Source: Labrenzia sp. THAF82 (GTDB lineage Bacteria; Pseudomonadota; Alphaproteobacteria; Rhizobiales; Stappiaceae). From it: a DNA stretch of 64,000 nucleotides. Below, piece by piece: positions 9,224 to 19,103 of this stretch (its first letter is position 1; each line of letters opens with the position of its first letter). The stretch lies in assembly GCF_009363435.1 (NCBI RefSeq), contig NZ_CP045354.1:3500501-3564500 (forward strand). The letters are read 5' to 3'. The notes beneath the pieces are model-generated. The model saw only the letters and a list, made by a program, of their open reading frames with translations, searched no databases and had not been told where the DNA came from. The position numbers and the translations under genes are program-made.

Positions 9224-10426
9224 ATGCCGAAAGCAAAATTGTCCCAGATCTATGACATAGCGATCGTCGGAGGTGGACCGTCAGGACGAATTGCAGCGCT
9301 GACACTGGCGCAAAACGGTTTTTCCTGTGTTCTCGTAGCTCCCAGATCAACAATAAAGGATGGGCGCACAACAGCTCTTTGGCAAAGGTCCATCGAGCTG
9401 TTGCAGGAGATCGGTGTTTGGGACGAACTCGCCAACACGGCTTGCGAGCTTAAGAAGATGCGCATGATCGACGATACAGGTCGGCTCATTCGTGCGCCGG
9501 AAGTCGTGTTTGACAGCGCTGAACTCGGTATGGAAGTTTTTGGTTTCAATATTTTAAATCATGAACTTAATAAAATACTTGAGAAACACTGCGACGCGCA
9601 TAACAACGTTGCCGACCTGGACGACAGCGCTGCGCAGGTCGAATTTGGCGATGAAACTGCGCTTTTGACCACAAAGTCCGGGCAAACCATCGAAGCGCGT
9701 CTGGTCGTTGCTGCAGACGGGCGAAACTCCGTACTCAGAGAAACAGCCGGGATCCCCGTTCGCCGATGGTCCTATCCTCAGGTAGCCGTGGTTCTAAACC
9801 TTGAGCATCGTTTGCCGCATCAGCACATTTCAACTGAATTTCACACGCCAACAGGTCCGTTCACGCTTGTCCCACTGCCCGGCAGACAATCGTCGCTCGT
9901 GTGCGTCGAAACGGCAGAAGGTGCAGAAGCCCTGCTTTCACTTGAAGATCATGAGTTGGAGTTTGAGTTGGAGCGTCGCGCGCACTCCATTCTGGGACGT
10001 TTTTCCTTGGCGTCGAAACCACAGAGTTTTCCCCTTTCAGGACTTACTGCGCAGACCTTGGTCAAGGACAGACTGGCACTTGTCGGAGAAACCGCGCACG
10101 TCTTCCCGCCGATCGGTGCACAGGGCCTAAACCTGTCACTGCGGGATGTCCTGGACCTTTCCGGTGTCCTTCTGGCAGCGCGCATGAAACATCAGGACAT
10201 AGGCCGCGAAGCCGTACTCAAGGCATATGATACAAAGCGTGCCAGCGACATCCGTTCGCGTACCAATGCGGTTGACGCGCTCAACCGATCTCTTTTAACC
10301 GATTTCCTGCCGGTTCAGGCTGCACGCAGCATAAGTATGCACCTGGCCGAACGTGTAGGCCCATTTCGGCGAATGCTCATGCGCGAGGGGCTTGCGCCAG
10401 GATCTGCTTTCGGGTTTGGCCGTTAG
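9224..10426 (+). CDS. FAD-dependent monooxygenase, UbiH/UbiF/COQ6 family
   Basis: 400 aa flavoprotein hydroxylase, probably acting on a ubiquinone precursor ring. Visible: the N-terminal dinucleotide motif IVGGGPSGRIAALTLA (about 14-29), the middle motif VVAADGRNSVLRE, and the C-terminal FAD/ribityl motif LALVGETAHVFPPIGAQG followed by LNLSLRD, which is the ubiquinone-hydroxylase signature. Which ring position it hydroxylates cannot be decided from sequence, and other aromatic substrates are possible. It converges with the DUF1801 gene, leaving 15 bp between them. Confidence 0.85.
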   Translation: MPKAKLSQIYDIAIVGGGPSGRIAALTLAQNGFSCVLVAPRSTIKDGRTTALWQRSIELLQEIGVWDELANTACELKKMRMIDDTGRLIRAPEVVFDSAELGMEVFGFNILNHELNKILEKHCDAHNNVADLDDSAAQVEFGDETALLTTKSGQTIEARLVVAADGRNSVLRETAGIPVRRWSYPQVAVVLNLEHRLPHQHISTEFHTPTGPFTLVPLPGRQSSLVCVETAEGAEALLSLEDHELEFELERRAHSILGRFSLASKPQSFPLSGLTAQTLVKDRLALVGETAHVFPPIGAQGLNLSLRDVLDLSGVLLAARMKHQDIGREAVLKAYDTKRASDIRSRTNAVDALNRSLLTDFLPVQAARSISMHLAERVGPFRRMLMREGLAPGSAFGFGR

Positions 10427-10441
10427 CAGAAGTCGACCAGA

Positions 10442-10873
10442 TCACGACAAAGCTGTTTTTCGCTTGTTCTTGTTGGCATGGTAAGTGAGTGCCATCAGGA
10501 TCATCTGCCGAACGTCGTCCTCCGGCAGTGCGGTATCCAGACGAAAATGAACACTGCGATCTCCGCCGAACGTCATGTCCGGAAACAGGCCGCGCCACTC
10601 CGACACAAGTGAAGACTGACAGTTGACATAAAGCGCGTAATCGCCTGCATCAGATGTATCCCGGTCGATACGAACCGTTGTTCCGGATTTTGGACGAATT
10701 GTCAGGTAACTGGGCTGTCCCCATTTGAGCGTTTCTTCAAGCGTCCCGACAGCATCGCTGGTATTTGCTGTTTCTACAATGAGAGTTCTCAGTTTGAGAA
10801 TTGCAGCCCTCACCTCATCTGAGTAACCATCTATGACGGAAAGCACATCCGGGTTGTCTTGCATTTTGCTCAT
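10442..10873 (-). CDS. DUF1801 domain protein
   Basis: 143 aa soluble protein of the YdhG/DUF1801 type: an N-terminal helix pair (VLSVIDGYSDEVRAAILKLR), then EETLKWGQPSYLT, which matches the family core, and a C-terminal lysine-rich tail. The family has no firm function, although some members have a ferredoxin-like fold resembling iron-binding proteins. It lies 18 bp downstream of the AEC transporter gene on the same strand, so the two are probably co-transcribed. Confidence 0.8.
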   Translation of the reverse strand: MSKMQDNPDVLSVIDGYSDEVRAAILKLRTLIVETANTSDAVGTLEETLKWGQPSYLTIRPKSGTTVRIDRDTSDAGDYALYVNCQSSLVSEWRGLFPDMTFGGDRSVHFRLDTALPEDDVRQMILMALTYHANKNKRKTALS

Positions 10874-10891
10874 TGAAGTTTTCCAGGCTGT

Positions 10892-11842
10892 TCAGGTTGG
10901 CAAAAGTCCCGTCGTAATCGCCCAGATGAAGAAGGTGACGGTCACAATGGAAATTGCAGTTCCAATCAGTACGAAACTCGAGGCTCTTTGAACATAGGTT
11001 CCGTATTGTTGAGCAATCACAAAGACATTCGTTGCAGGCGGCAAACACGACATGAGAACGGCGGTCGCCACCCAACTCGGGTCGAAGCCGCCAAGAAAAC
11101 TCAAAAGCAAGAAAATAAGAACCGGATGCAAAACCAGTTTTATGGCCAGAACGACCGGCAATTCGAGCGGAATTCTGCCGACCGGCCGAAGCGCAATACT
11201 CACACCCATAGCGAACAAAGCGCAGGGAGCAGCAGCATTGCTGAGGTATCTCAACAATGTATCAACAGCCTGAGGGGGCCGAAATTCAAACGCTGCGGCC
11301 ATGACGCCGGCAATCGTCGCCAGAATGAACGGATGGGTGAAAATACGCGTGCCGATTTGTTTCAACGTTCCCAGGAAACTGTCGTTCTCGGTGCCGGCGA
11401 GCGCCATCAGGAGCGGCGCCAAGATGAACATCAGCGCATTGTCGAATGCCAGGATCAAGGCAGTAGGTACGGTTGCCTGCTCACCAAGTACTGCGAGTGT
11501 CAGGCCCGGTCCCATGTAGCCGACATTTGAGTACGCTCCGGCAATACCGAGAATGGTAGATTCGCCGATATTTCCGCGAGTTGCCAAGACGCCGATACAG
11601 AACGAGATTGCGAAGACGATGTATGTTGTAAATGTTGTGGCAGCAACGAAAGACACGTTTGCCAGTTGTTCAAAAGGTGTTTCTGACAAAAGACGAAAGA
11701 ACAAAGCCGGCAAGGCGAGATAGACGACGAAGAAGTTCATCCAGCTCAAACCTGCTTCGGGCAAGTTGCGCAACTTGCCTGCGCCGAACCCAAGGAGAAT
11801 CAGACCGAAAAACGGCAAGGCAAGTGTAACGACGTCCTGCAT
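10892..11842 (-). CDS. AEC (auxin efflux carrier) family permease
   Basis: 316 aa integral membrane protein with about ten hydrophobic segments split into two five-helix halves, characteristic of the AEC/MdcF family of carboxylate and amino-acid transporters. The conserved segment GAYSNVGYMGPGL sits in the first half, and a long C-terminal half with SCLPPATNVFVIAQQYG matches the family substrate-helix region. The substrate is unknown. It is the first gene of a probable two-gene unit with the DUF1801 gene. Confidence 0.87.
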   Translation of the reverse strand: MQDVVTLALPFFGLILLGFGAGKLRNLPEAGLSWMNFFVVYLALPALFFRLLSETPFEQLANVSFVAATTFTTYIVFAISFCIGVLATRGNIGESTILGIAGAYSNVGYMGPGLTLAVLGEQATVPTALILAFDNALMFILAPLLMALAGTENDSFLGTLKQIGTRIFTHPFILATIAGVMAAAFEFRPPQAVDTLLRYLSNAAAPCALFAMGVSIALRPVGRIPLELPVVLAIKLVLHPVLIFLLLSFLGGFDPSWVATAVLMSCLPPATNVFVIAQQYGTYVQRASSFVLIGTAISIVTVTFFIWAITTGLLPT

Positions 11843-12070
11843 TCAACTTCCAGATTTCGACAAACTGTGACGGTTCATACCGGGCAATAAACGGAAGGCG
11901 CTTGCATCTTGCGCCTGGCTTGGCTAGGACGCGTGACTTAAGGGCCAACACGTTGTCCTGCATTCCAATCAGGTCTGAAACCACATCGCAAGGTCACATT
12001 CAAGCGGACCGGATTGGGACAAGCCCTCTTCCAAGGAAAGAGGCGCAAAAACCGAGAGCACTTGTCCGAA

Positions 12071-13036
12071 ATGTCACGGAAGAAAAGACAGCGCAATCAT
12101 CCCAAACTGACAGCTATGCAGAATTGGGTCGAAGGGATCGCCCTTCATGCCGCGATCTGGGTGTTTCGGCTCATTCCGGTTGATGTTGCTTCTTTCGTTA
12201 TGGGTGCGTTCTGGCGACGGCTTGCGCCTTTGAATGCAAGGCACAAGCGTGCGCTTCGACATCTGGAAAAAGCGTTTCCTGAAATGGCGCCAGAAGAGCG
12301 CGAAAGAACTGTCCGAGGCATGTGGGAAAACCTTGGTCGGGTTGCGGCGGAAACATTTCATATCGATCGGCTATTACGCAAAGAAAAACGGTTTGAAGCA
12401 GATGCTGACGAAGAGACACAAGAGCTGCTGAAGGGCGGCAAGGCATGTTTGTTTGTCTCGCTTCACAGCGCTAACTGGGAGCTTTGTGTCCAGCCGGCTG
12501 TTCAAAATGGGCTTTCGATTACCGGAATTTATCAGGCATTGCGCAATCCGGAGGCTGACAAGGCGCTGCAGGCGCTCCGGCAGGATCTCTATAAAGGCGG
12601 CCTTCTTTCCAAGAGTCACCAAACGGCTCGCAAGATACTTGCAACGCTCAAGTCAGGTGGCGTGGTCGCCATGATGGGGGATCTGCGGGAAACGAGAGGC
12701 ATACAAGTGCCGTTTTTCGGACAATTGGCTTATGCCAACCCTGTTCCTGCATCGCTTGCACGCTCCTGCAATGTTCCAATCGTACTTGGAAGAGTTATCC
12801 GAAAGAGTGGCGTGCATTTTCGTGTCGAAGGCAGGGCCATTCATGTCCCGATTACCGACAACCGGCAGGCAGACATCGAGACAGCGACGGCACAGATCCA
12901 CGCAGTTTTTGAGGAATGGATCCGCGAATACCCTGATCAATGGATGTGGATCCACAAGAAATGGGCCCCTCCTGGCAAGACCTCTGCTCAAAAACAGGCG
13001 CGCAAGGCCGCGGTTGCCAAGCTCAATACGGGTTGA
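12071..13036 (+). CDS. LpxL/HtrB-type lysophospholipid (lipid A) acyltransferase
   Basis: 321 aa member of the lipid A biosynthesis acyltransferase family, an inner-membrane enzyme transferring an acyl chain to lipid A or a related lipid. The signature HSANWELC (an HX4E catalytic motif) lies about 135 residues in, and [15 protein letters not shown] near 205 is the second conserved block. A hydrophobic N-terminal anchor ([20 protein letters not shown]) follows a basic start. The frame is open from 12014, but ATG 12071 gives a normal N-terminus; ATG 12116 is also possible. Whether the acceptor is lipid A or another lipid is not determined. Confidence 0.85.
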   Translation: MSRKKRQRNHPKLTAMQNWVEGIALHAAIWVFRLIPVDVASFVMGAFWRRLAPLNARHKRALRHLEKAFPEMAPEERERTVRGMWENLGRVAAETFHIDRLLRKEKRFEADADEETQELLKGGKACLFVSLHSANWELCVQPAVQNGLSITGIYQALRNPEADKALQALRQDLYKGGLLSKSHQTARKILATLKSGGVVAMMGDLRETRGIQVPFFGQLAYANPVPASLARSCNVPIVLGRVIRKSGVHFRVEGRAIHVPITDNRQADIETATAQIHAVFEEWIREYPDQWMWIHKKWAPPGKTSAQKQARKAAVAKLNTG

Positions 13037-13129
13037 TTTTGTTGGTGAGCCCTTCGCCTTTCGGGGGATGGTTGCAGCGCAGCATTGACGCTATAGCTAT
13101 CAGCCATACTGGTGGAGGATGCAGACACA

Positions 13130-14172
13130 TGAAGACCCCGAGCGCATTTTATCAACCTCTTGCGATTGGTGCACCGTCGCCGTTCAGGGAATTGCCAGTC
13201 ACTCTTGAGCGGATGATTCATTTCGTCCCGCCCCATATTGAGAAAATGCGTGCGAAAGTGCCCGACCTGATCAAGAAGGTCGATGTCGTTCTTGGGAACC
13301 TGGAAGATGCCATCCCGGCAGACGCAAAAACCGATGCCCGCAACGGCTTCATACAGCTCGCGAAAGAAAACGACTTCGGTTCAACGGGATTGTGGACACG
13401 CGTCAATTGCCTGAACAGCCCCTGGTTTCTGGATGACCTCCTGGAAATCGTTCCTGCCGTGGGCGACAAGCTCGATGTCGTCATGCTGCCCAAGGTAGAG
13501 GGTCCCTGGGACGTCCACTACCTTGACCAGCTGCTGGCACAGCTTGAGGCCAAGTCTGGAATTAACAAGCCAATAATGATCCACGCCATTCTGGAGACAG
13601 CAGAAGGCGTTAAAAACGTGGAGGCAATTGCCGCTGCCAGTCCGAGAATGCATGGCATGAGCCTTGGGCCAGCAGATCTGGCGGCTTCACGCGGCATGAA
13701 AACAACGCGTGTCGGCGGAGGGCATCCCGATTATGCGGTTCTGTCCGATCCTGATGAAACGGGGAATGCACGGACAGCCTATCAGCAAGACCTCTGGCAC
13801 TACACCGTGGGCAAGATGGTCGATGCCTGCCTGTCTTATGGCTTGAAACCCTTTTATGGACCCTTCGGCGATTTCTCCGATGCTCAAGCTTGTGAAAGCC
13901 AGTTTCGAAATGCATTCCTGATGGGATGTCTGGGCGCGTGGTCACTTCACCCGACCCAGATTGATATTGCCAAGAAGGTATTCTCTCCCGATCCGGCCGA
14001 GGTCGCATTTGCAAAGAAAATTCTAGACGCCATGCCTGACGGCACGGGTGCGGTCATGATCGATGGTAAGATGCAAGACGATGCCACATGGAAACAAGCA
14101 AAGGTGATTGTAGATTTGGCGAAACTTGTGTCATCGAAGGACAGTGAGCTTGCTGAAATCTATGGCCTTTAG
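13130..14172 (+). CDS. L-malyl-CoA/beta-methylmalyl-CoA lyase (HpcH/HpaI, citrate-lyase beta-like family)
   Basis: 347 aa TIM-barrel CoA-ester lyase cleaving malyl-CoA to acetyl-CoA and glyoxylate, or beta-methylmalyl-CoA to propionyl-CoA and glyoxylate. Visible family features: [14 protein letters not shown] (metal-binding acidic pair), [22 protein letters not shown] with the catalytic glutamate, [13 protein letters not shown], and GPFGDFSD. The segment [14 protein letters not shown] resembles methylotroph Mcl. The open frame begins at 12940 inside the preceding gene, but ATG 13130 after GGTGGAGGA is the credible start. It fits an ethylmalonyl-CoA or glyoxylate assimilation role. Exact substrate preference is inferred. 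Confidence 0.87.
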
Positions 14173-14274
14173 ACTTTCGCAAGGCTCGATGTCTAAGGTT
14201 TAATGTGACAACGCTTGCAAGCAGGCTGCTGACACGGTATCCCGGCATTGCATGCAGTAGGCGGACGAGTAACC

Positions 14275-14598
14275 ATGCGGACGGCAAAATTCAGAATTGG
14301 ACAGGTCGTTCGACACCGGATTTATCCCTTCAGGGGGGTAATTTTCGATGTCGACCCAACGTTCAGCAACACGGAAGAATGGTGGAACGCCATTCCTGAG
14401 GATGTGCGACCGCAACGTGACCAGCCGTTTTATCACCTGCTTGCAGAAAACGAAGAAACTGAATACGTCGCTTATGTGAGCGAACAAAATCTCGAGCCGG
14501 ACATGACTGGTGAGCCCGTGCGGCATCCGCAGGTGGAAGAGATTTTTGAGGAACAGACCGACGGTTCCTATTTGCCGCGAAGTGTCGAGATCCATTAA
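14275..14598 (+). CDS. hspQ: Heat shock protein HspQ (YccV-like)
   Basis: 107 aa small protein with the YccV-like/hemimethylated-DNA-binding fold: it starts MRTAKFRIGQVVRHRIYPFR and continues with GVIFDVDPTFSNTEEW, the diagnostic family core. In enterobacteria HspQ acts as an adaptor and substrate of Lon and was first described as a DnaA-turnover factor; the role here is assumed similar. ATG 14275 matches the conserved family N-terminus; the upstream ATG at 14248 would add nine atypical residues. A strong terminator follows. Confidence 0.93.
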   Translation: MRTAKFRIGQVVRHRIYPFRGVIFDVDPTFSNTEEWWNAIPEDVRPQRDQPFYHLLAENEETEYVAYVSEQNLEPDMTGEPVRHPQVEEIFEEQTDGSYLPRSVEIH

Positions 14599-14630
14599 AC
14601 AGATTTAAGTCATTTTGTAATGACAAGAAA

Positions 14631-14661
14631 AAAGGCCGGAACGATTGTTCCGGCCTTTTTT
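14631..14661. terminator. Bidirectional rho-independent terminator between hspQ and the IalB-like gene
   Basis: A 12-bp perfect stem (AAAGGCCGGAAC with GTTCCGGCCTTT) closes a GATT loop and is flanked by an A-run on the left and a T-run on the right. It lies between two convergent genes and can end transcription from both. Confidence 0.93.
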
Positions 14662-14689
14662 GCATTGGTGCAGCAACTAGTACTTGCGA

Positions 14690-15301
14690 CTATTCGCTGG
14701 CCTTTTGAGCGTCGATCAGCTTCTGACGGGCTTCGTCAGCGCGCTTTTGCAATTCGCTTTGAAGTTCTTCCTGACGCTCTTGCAATTCTGCAATGTTCAT
14801 TGGGTCACCGTCATAAACTTTGGTGAAGCCGATCAGCGTCATCTTGAAGACGATTTCCTTGGCCTGCTGGTTGTATGGTGCAACCCGCATTTCGCCGCCC
14901 TGCTTCATCGCGTTGATGAATGTGTCATCAATGGCAAGTTCAGCATAACAGGCATTGGGTGCACAGATGCTGTATTTGCCTTGCACCGGCTTGCTGTCGT
15001 CAATTTGAATGCGCAAGCCTGGCTGGATTAGAACACCGGTCGGAACTGCGACAAGCAGCTTCTTGCGTGCTTCACCTTCCGTTTCCTGAATAGCAATGTT
15101 GCTCAGGAATTGGCCTGTGTTGGTGCGCAGTTCAATCGAGATGAAGCAGATTTCCTTCTGCGTCTTCGGATTGGTGTTACACGCCTTCGTCCAAGGGCTA
15201 TTTTCTTCCTGGGCGATTGCGGGAGCACCTGCAAAAGAAGACACAGCCAGGAACGCTCCTGCAGCGCATCCAAACAATCCTCTTTTCAAAACACTCTTCA
15301 T
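14690..15301 (-). CDS. IalB-family (invasion-associated locus B) periplasmic protein
   Basis: 203 aa exported protein. The signal peptide MKSVLKRGLFGCAAGAFLAV is followed by APAIA and a likely cleavage site. The mature part has the IalB pattern: WTKACNTNP and EICFISIEL with paired cysteines, then KYSICAPNACYAEL with a second pair, and a C-terminal glutamate/glutamine-rich helix (about 165-203). The family is widespread in alphaproteobacteria and named from Bartonella invasion; the molecular role is unknown. The frame extends to 15412, but the signal peptide sets the start at 15301. Confidence 0.88.
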   Translation of the reverse strand: MKSVLKRGLFGCAAGAFLAVSSFAGAPAIAQEENSPWTKACNTNPKTQKEICFISIELRTNTGQFLSNIAIQETEGEARKKLLVAVPTGVLIQPGLRIQIDDSKPVQGKYSICAPNACYAELAIDDTFINAMKQGGEMRVAPYNQQAKEIVFKMTLIGFTKVYDGDPMNIAELQERQEELQSELQKRADEARQKLIDAQKASE

Positions 15302-15566
15302 CGAAACGTCCTCAATCGTGCGTGTGCGAAACTTTCGCGTTGTTCTGAGCCATTCCGGATGTAACCGCAAGACCCGATAGAACATTTGATCCGTGAAAAC
15401 ATGGTAACGCACTTAATTAGGGCAAGAGGGTGGCCGATTTGCAACGTAGGCCCTGTCCTGGATTCAAATCTGAATATCTTGGTGTTTATTTCTTGCGCCG
15501 GGCGCGTCTCAACAATCCTTGTGTTAGGCTAAAGGGTGAGAATCAACGGTATCTCGGGCGGTTGTC

Positions 15567-17438
15567 ATGCGTTTTATTGATAGTGCTGTGCATTCACTTC
15601 TGAAGAACGGTGTCCTTGGGGCTGCGCTTGCGCTTTCCCTTTCGGCGGTGCCATTTTCGGGCTCAACAGCTTTTGCCGATGATAAAGACGTGCCGTGGGT
15701 TCATGGCATATCCATGCACGGATCCCCTGCCCTTGGACCGGATGAACCGTTTCCCTACGCCAATCCAGATGCTCCCAAGGGCGGCTCCATAACGCTTGGC
15801 GTTCAGGGAACCTTCGACAGCATGAATCAGTTCATTGTTCAAGGTGGTTGGACAACGGCAAGAGGGATGCGTGAACGCCAGTTCGGCAACAACATCCTGG
15901 AGAGCCTTCTCGTTCGCTCCTATGCGGAACCATTTTCACTCTATGGGCTCGTGGCACAGCGCGTTCGCATGCCCGACAGCCGGGAATGGATCGAGTTTGA
16001 GTTGAACCCGGATGCCAAGTTCTCCGACGGTACACCTTTAACCGTTGATGACATTATCTTTTCCCTCGAGGTCATTGAAGAAAAGGGACGGCCGCCTTAT
16101 CGCAACTGGTACGCAGCCATCAAGGAAAAGCAGGTCACTGCGCCTAACCGGCTGAAGCTCGTGTTTGAAAATGGAGACAATCGCGAATTGCCGCTGCTCA
16201 TTGCTCTGGCGCCAATCTTCTCTAAAAAACACACAGATGCCGAGAATTTTGACAAGTCCTCGCTCAACCCGCCGATCGGGTCCGGCCCCTATACCTTCAA
16301 GACGATCGAAGCGGGTCGATTGGTTGTCTATGAAAAGAACCCAGACTACTGGGCAAAGGATCTGCCCGTTAAGGCCGGTTTCGACAATTTCGATGAAATC
16401 CGCGTTGAGTACTTCCGGGATGAAACGACACTTCAGGAAGCCTTCAAGAAAGGCCTTGTGAATGCGCTTCAATTCCGGGACCCGGCACGGTGGGCAACCG
16501 GATTTGACTTTCCTGCGGCCGAAAACGGTGACGTTGAAAAGCTTTCCATTCCATTCGGTATCCCGGCCAAGATGCAAGGCATTGCATTTAACACCAGGCG
16601 TGAGCAGTTTAAGGACAAAAACGTTCGCAAGGCGCTCAGCATGCTCTTCGATTTCAAGTGGGTGAACGAAAACCTCTATTACGGGCTTTATCAGCGCACC
16701 GCCGGGTATTGGGACAATTCCGATCTTTCCTCTATCGGACGGCCCGCAAGTGACCGGGAAAAAGAATTGCTGGCGCCTTTCCCTGACGCAGTCGATCCGG
16801 AAGTCATGGCTGGAACTTGGAGGCCTGCAGATGCCGATGGTTCAGGTCGTGACAGGAAAGTCCTGCGTGAAGCGCTCGGAACGTTTGGCGAGGCTGGTTA
16901 CAGCCTGGAAAACCGGAAGCTCGTGAACAAGGAAACCGGAAAGCCGCTTTCATTCGAGATCCTTGCAAAGAACGAAGACGAAGAAAAACTTGCACTCGCC
17001 TATATCCGCACATTGGAACTTCTGGGCATTGAAGCAACTGTTCGAAGTGTTGATCCGGCACAGTTTGAAGACCGCCGCACCAAGCGTGAGTTCGATATGG
17101 TTTTCAACACCTGGAGGGCGTCGCTGTCACCAGGTGCCGAACAATATGGACGCTGGTCTTCAAAAGCGGCGGACCAGGAAGGTTCCTTTAATTTCGTGGG
17201 CGCTCGGGAGCCGGCAATTGATGCCTTGATCGACGAAATCGTCGGGGCACGCAGTCGCGAGCATTTTGTCGACGCCGTTCGGGCCTTCGATCGTGTGCTC
17301 ATTTCAGGAGCTTATGCCGTTCCGCTGTATCACGTTTCAGACGACTGGGTTGCCCATTGGAAAAAAGTCATCCCGCCGCAGTCACACTCTCTTTACGGAC
17401 ACGAATTCGACACTTGGTGGTCAGCCACCGCTCAATGA
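15567..17438 (+). CDS. ABC transporter periplasmic substrate-binding protein, YejA-like oligopeptide family
   Basis: 623 aa SBP_bac_5 protein (cluster C). A signal peptide spans about residues 1-38 (core GVLGAALALSLSAVPFSGST, then AFADD). The mature N-terminus has HGISMHGSPALGPDEPFPYA and NPDAPKGGSITLGVQGTFDS, the YejA hallmark, and later NPPIGSGPYTF. YejA proteins bind peptides such as microcin C-like cargo. No permease or ATPase genes lie nearby; the next gene starts 24 bp downstream and encodes a degenerate ligase, so this binding protein is orphaned within the window. Confidence 0.9.
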   Translation: MRFIDSAVHSLLKNGVLGAALALSLSAVPFSGSTAFADDKDVPWVHGISMHGSPALGPDEPFPYANPDAPKGGSITLGVQGTFDSMNQFIVQGGWTTARGMRERQFGNNILESLLVRSYAEPFSLYGLVAQRVRMPDSREWIEFELNPDAKFSDGTPLTVDDIIFSLEVIEEKGRPPYRNWYAAIKEKQVTAPNRLKLVFENGDNRELPLLIALAPIFSKKHTDAENFDKSSLNPPIGSGPYTFKTIEAGRLVVYEKNPDYWAKDLPVKAGFDNFDEIRVEYFRDETTLQEAFKKGLVNALQFRDPARWATGFDFPAAENGDVEKLSIPFGIPAKMQGIAFNTRREQFKDKNVRKALSMLFDFKWVNENLYYGLYQRTAGYWDNSDLSSIGRPASDREKELLAPFPDAVDPEVMAGTWRPADADGSGRDRKVLREALGTFGEAGYSLENRKLVNKETGKPLSFEILAKNEDEEKLALAYIRTLELLGIEATVRSVDPAQFEDRRTKREFDMVFNTWRASLSPGAEQYGRWSSKAADQEGSFNFVGAREPAIDALIDEIVGARSREHFVDAVRAFDRVLISGAYAVPLYHVSDDWVAHWKKVIPPQSHSLYGHEFDTWWSATAQ

Positions 17439-17462
17439 TCGGACCTATGGACGAAGGATAAT

Positions 17463-19094
17463 ATGAAAGTCACTCAAGAAAGCCTTGCAAAGGAGTACCA
17501 TGAAAGCGGAGCCTGGTCCGATGTGCCGCTTGACGAACTCCTGAAAAAGACTGCCTCAGAACACCCTGACAGACTTGCCCTTGTGGATGCACCAGATCGG
17601 GCAGACTGGACAGGCGGTGGGCCCAGATCGCTGACTTATGCGGAGGCCGATCGTGAAATAGACCGGCTGGCAGCTTTCTACAGCACAGTCGGACTGTCCG
17701 CCGACCATGTCATCGGCGTTCAGGCACCTAATACGGTCGATACGGTGATTGCTCTTCTGGCAGCGCTCAGAGCTGACCTTATCGTTTCCCCATTGCCTCT
17801 GCATTGGCGCCAAAAGAATGTACTTGAGGCGTTGAATTCAATTGGCGCGAAAGGCTTTATTGCGGCTGACCGTGTGGAAACCAGAGATGTTGGCGTCGCC
17901 GCGCGAGATGTTGCCGCCGACCTCTTTTCACTGCGCTTTGTATTCGGGCTTGGCAAAGACGTTCCCGATGGACTGATTGAACTCGGGCCGTTGCTTCGTG
18001 ATATGGCAGACGATCTGGAGTTTTCGTCCAGCGAACGTCCGGATCCGGCCGACCATACCGCCACGATCTGCTGGAGCCGTAGCGGCGAGGAAAATGTTCC
18101 GGTGAGCAGATGCCACAACCATTGGATGGCCGCAGGCCAGATGGTTGTCCACGAAGCCCATATCAAGGAAGAAAGCAACATCCTAGTGCCCTATTCGCTC
18201 AGCGGATTGACGGGACTTGGTGGCGGTCTGGTTCCCTGGCTGCAGACCGGTGGAACACTGCATTTGCATCACCCGACATCACTGGCAAACCTTGCCGCTC
18301 ATGCGAATGACGTTGGCGCGGATGTTGTCATGACACCTGGTCCACTTGCGCAAACTTTGGACCGGAAGCTTGAAAACAACAACACGTCGGTACTCGCAGC
18401 CTGGAACATAGCCGCACCGCATCCGACTACGTTCGTGGCGCGTCGCAGGCTAGTCGACCTTCATGTTGCAGATGAGTTTGCACTTGTTGCCAAGGCCCGG
18501 GGGCCTTCTGCCAAAATGAAGGCGACTGCGCTGGGAAAGTATAGCGGGCCGAACGGGTGCGAAAGCGGGCCAGCCCTCCTGGAAGTCTCGGTCAATGACG
18601 AAGTGGAAGATCAGACACCCACGCTTTTGGTGAAAGGGGCGATGGTTCCTGAAATAGGTTGGCGCACGATCAACAGCGAACAGCGACGTGTGCGTTGGGA
18701 AGGAACCGGCTATCTGAATACCAATATCAAGGTCGAATTGACCGATGGAGGCATCTCAGGTTTTGGCATTCCGGGCCAGTATGCGCTTGGAACCGGAAAT
18801 CTCGAGACGATCGATGTTATCTATTCAAGGTATCCAGGCATCAGGGAAGCAGCCGCTTTCGTCGTTGAGGACGGAATTCTTGGCGCGAGAATGTATGCGG
18901 CCCTTGTGCCAGAACCGGGCAACGTGCCCGATGCGGGTGCCTTTTTTGCATATCTTGATGCGGAAGGCGTCGACCTTGCCAAAATACCCCATCGTGTACT
19001 GATCTTGCAGTCTTTGCCTCGAAATGCCGATGGAACGCTTTGCAGGGACCGGCTGACAATGCGGACGCAGCGGCTGCCGGCTGCTGTGGCATAG
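17463..19094 (+). CDS. AMP-dependent synthetase/ligase-like protein with degenerate adenylation motifs
   Basis: 543 aa protein with the overall layout of the ANL acyl-CoA synthetase family (SLTYAEADREIDRLAAFYST near 55; GVQAPNTVDTVIALLAALRA; DVVMTPG; C-terminal domain to PRNADGTLCRDRL). Key residues are altered: the P-loop that is normally TSGTTGxPKG reads CWSRSGEENVPVSR, and the C-terminal catalytic lysine position (PRNxxGK) is Thr. Adenylation as in the family is therefore doubtful, although the frame is intact. It begins 24 bp after the YejA-like gene and ends 9 bp before a pseudo-receiver gene, so the three are probably one operon. The function is unknown. Confidence 0.7.
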   Translation: MKVTQESLAKEYHESGAWSDVPLDELLKKTASEHPDRLALVDAPDRADWTGGGPRSLTYAEADREIDRLAAFYSTVGLSADHVIGVQAPNTVDTVIALLAALRADLIVSPLPLHWRQKNVLEALNSIGAKGFIAADRVETRDVGVAARDVAADLFSLRFVFGLGKDVPDGLIELGPLLRDMADDLEFSSSERPDPADHTATICWSRSGEENVPVSRCHNHWMAAGQMVVHEAHIKEESNILVPYSLSGLTGLGGGLVPWLQTGGTLHLHHPTSLANLAAHANDVGADVVMTPGPLAQTLDRKLENNNTSVLAAWNIAAPHPTTFVARRRLVDLHVADEFALVAKARGPSAKMKATALGKYSGPNGCESGPALLEVSVNDEVEDQTPTLLVKGAMVPEIGWRTINSEQRRVRWEGTGYLNTNIKVELTDGGISGFGIPGQYALGTGNLETIDVIYSRYPGIREAAAFVVEDGILGARMYAALVPEPGNVPDAGAFFAYLDAEGVDLAKIPHRVLILQSLPRNADGTLCRDRLTMRTQRLPAAVA

Positions 19095-19103
19095 GGAGTG
19101 GGA

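Noticed and set aside
12940-13129. N-terminal extension of the malyl-CoA lyase frame
   Set aside because: It overlaps the end of the acyltransferase gene and looks unlike the family; ATG 13130 has a good ribosome site.
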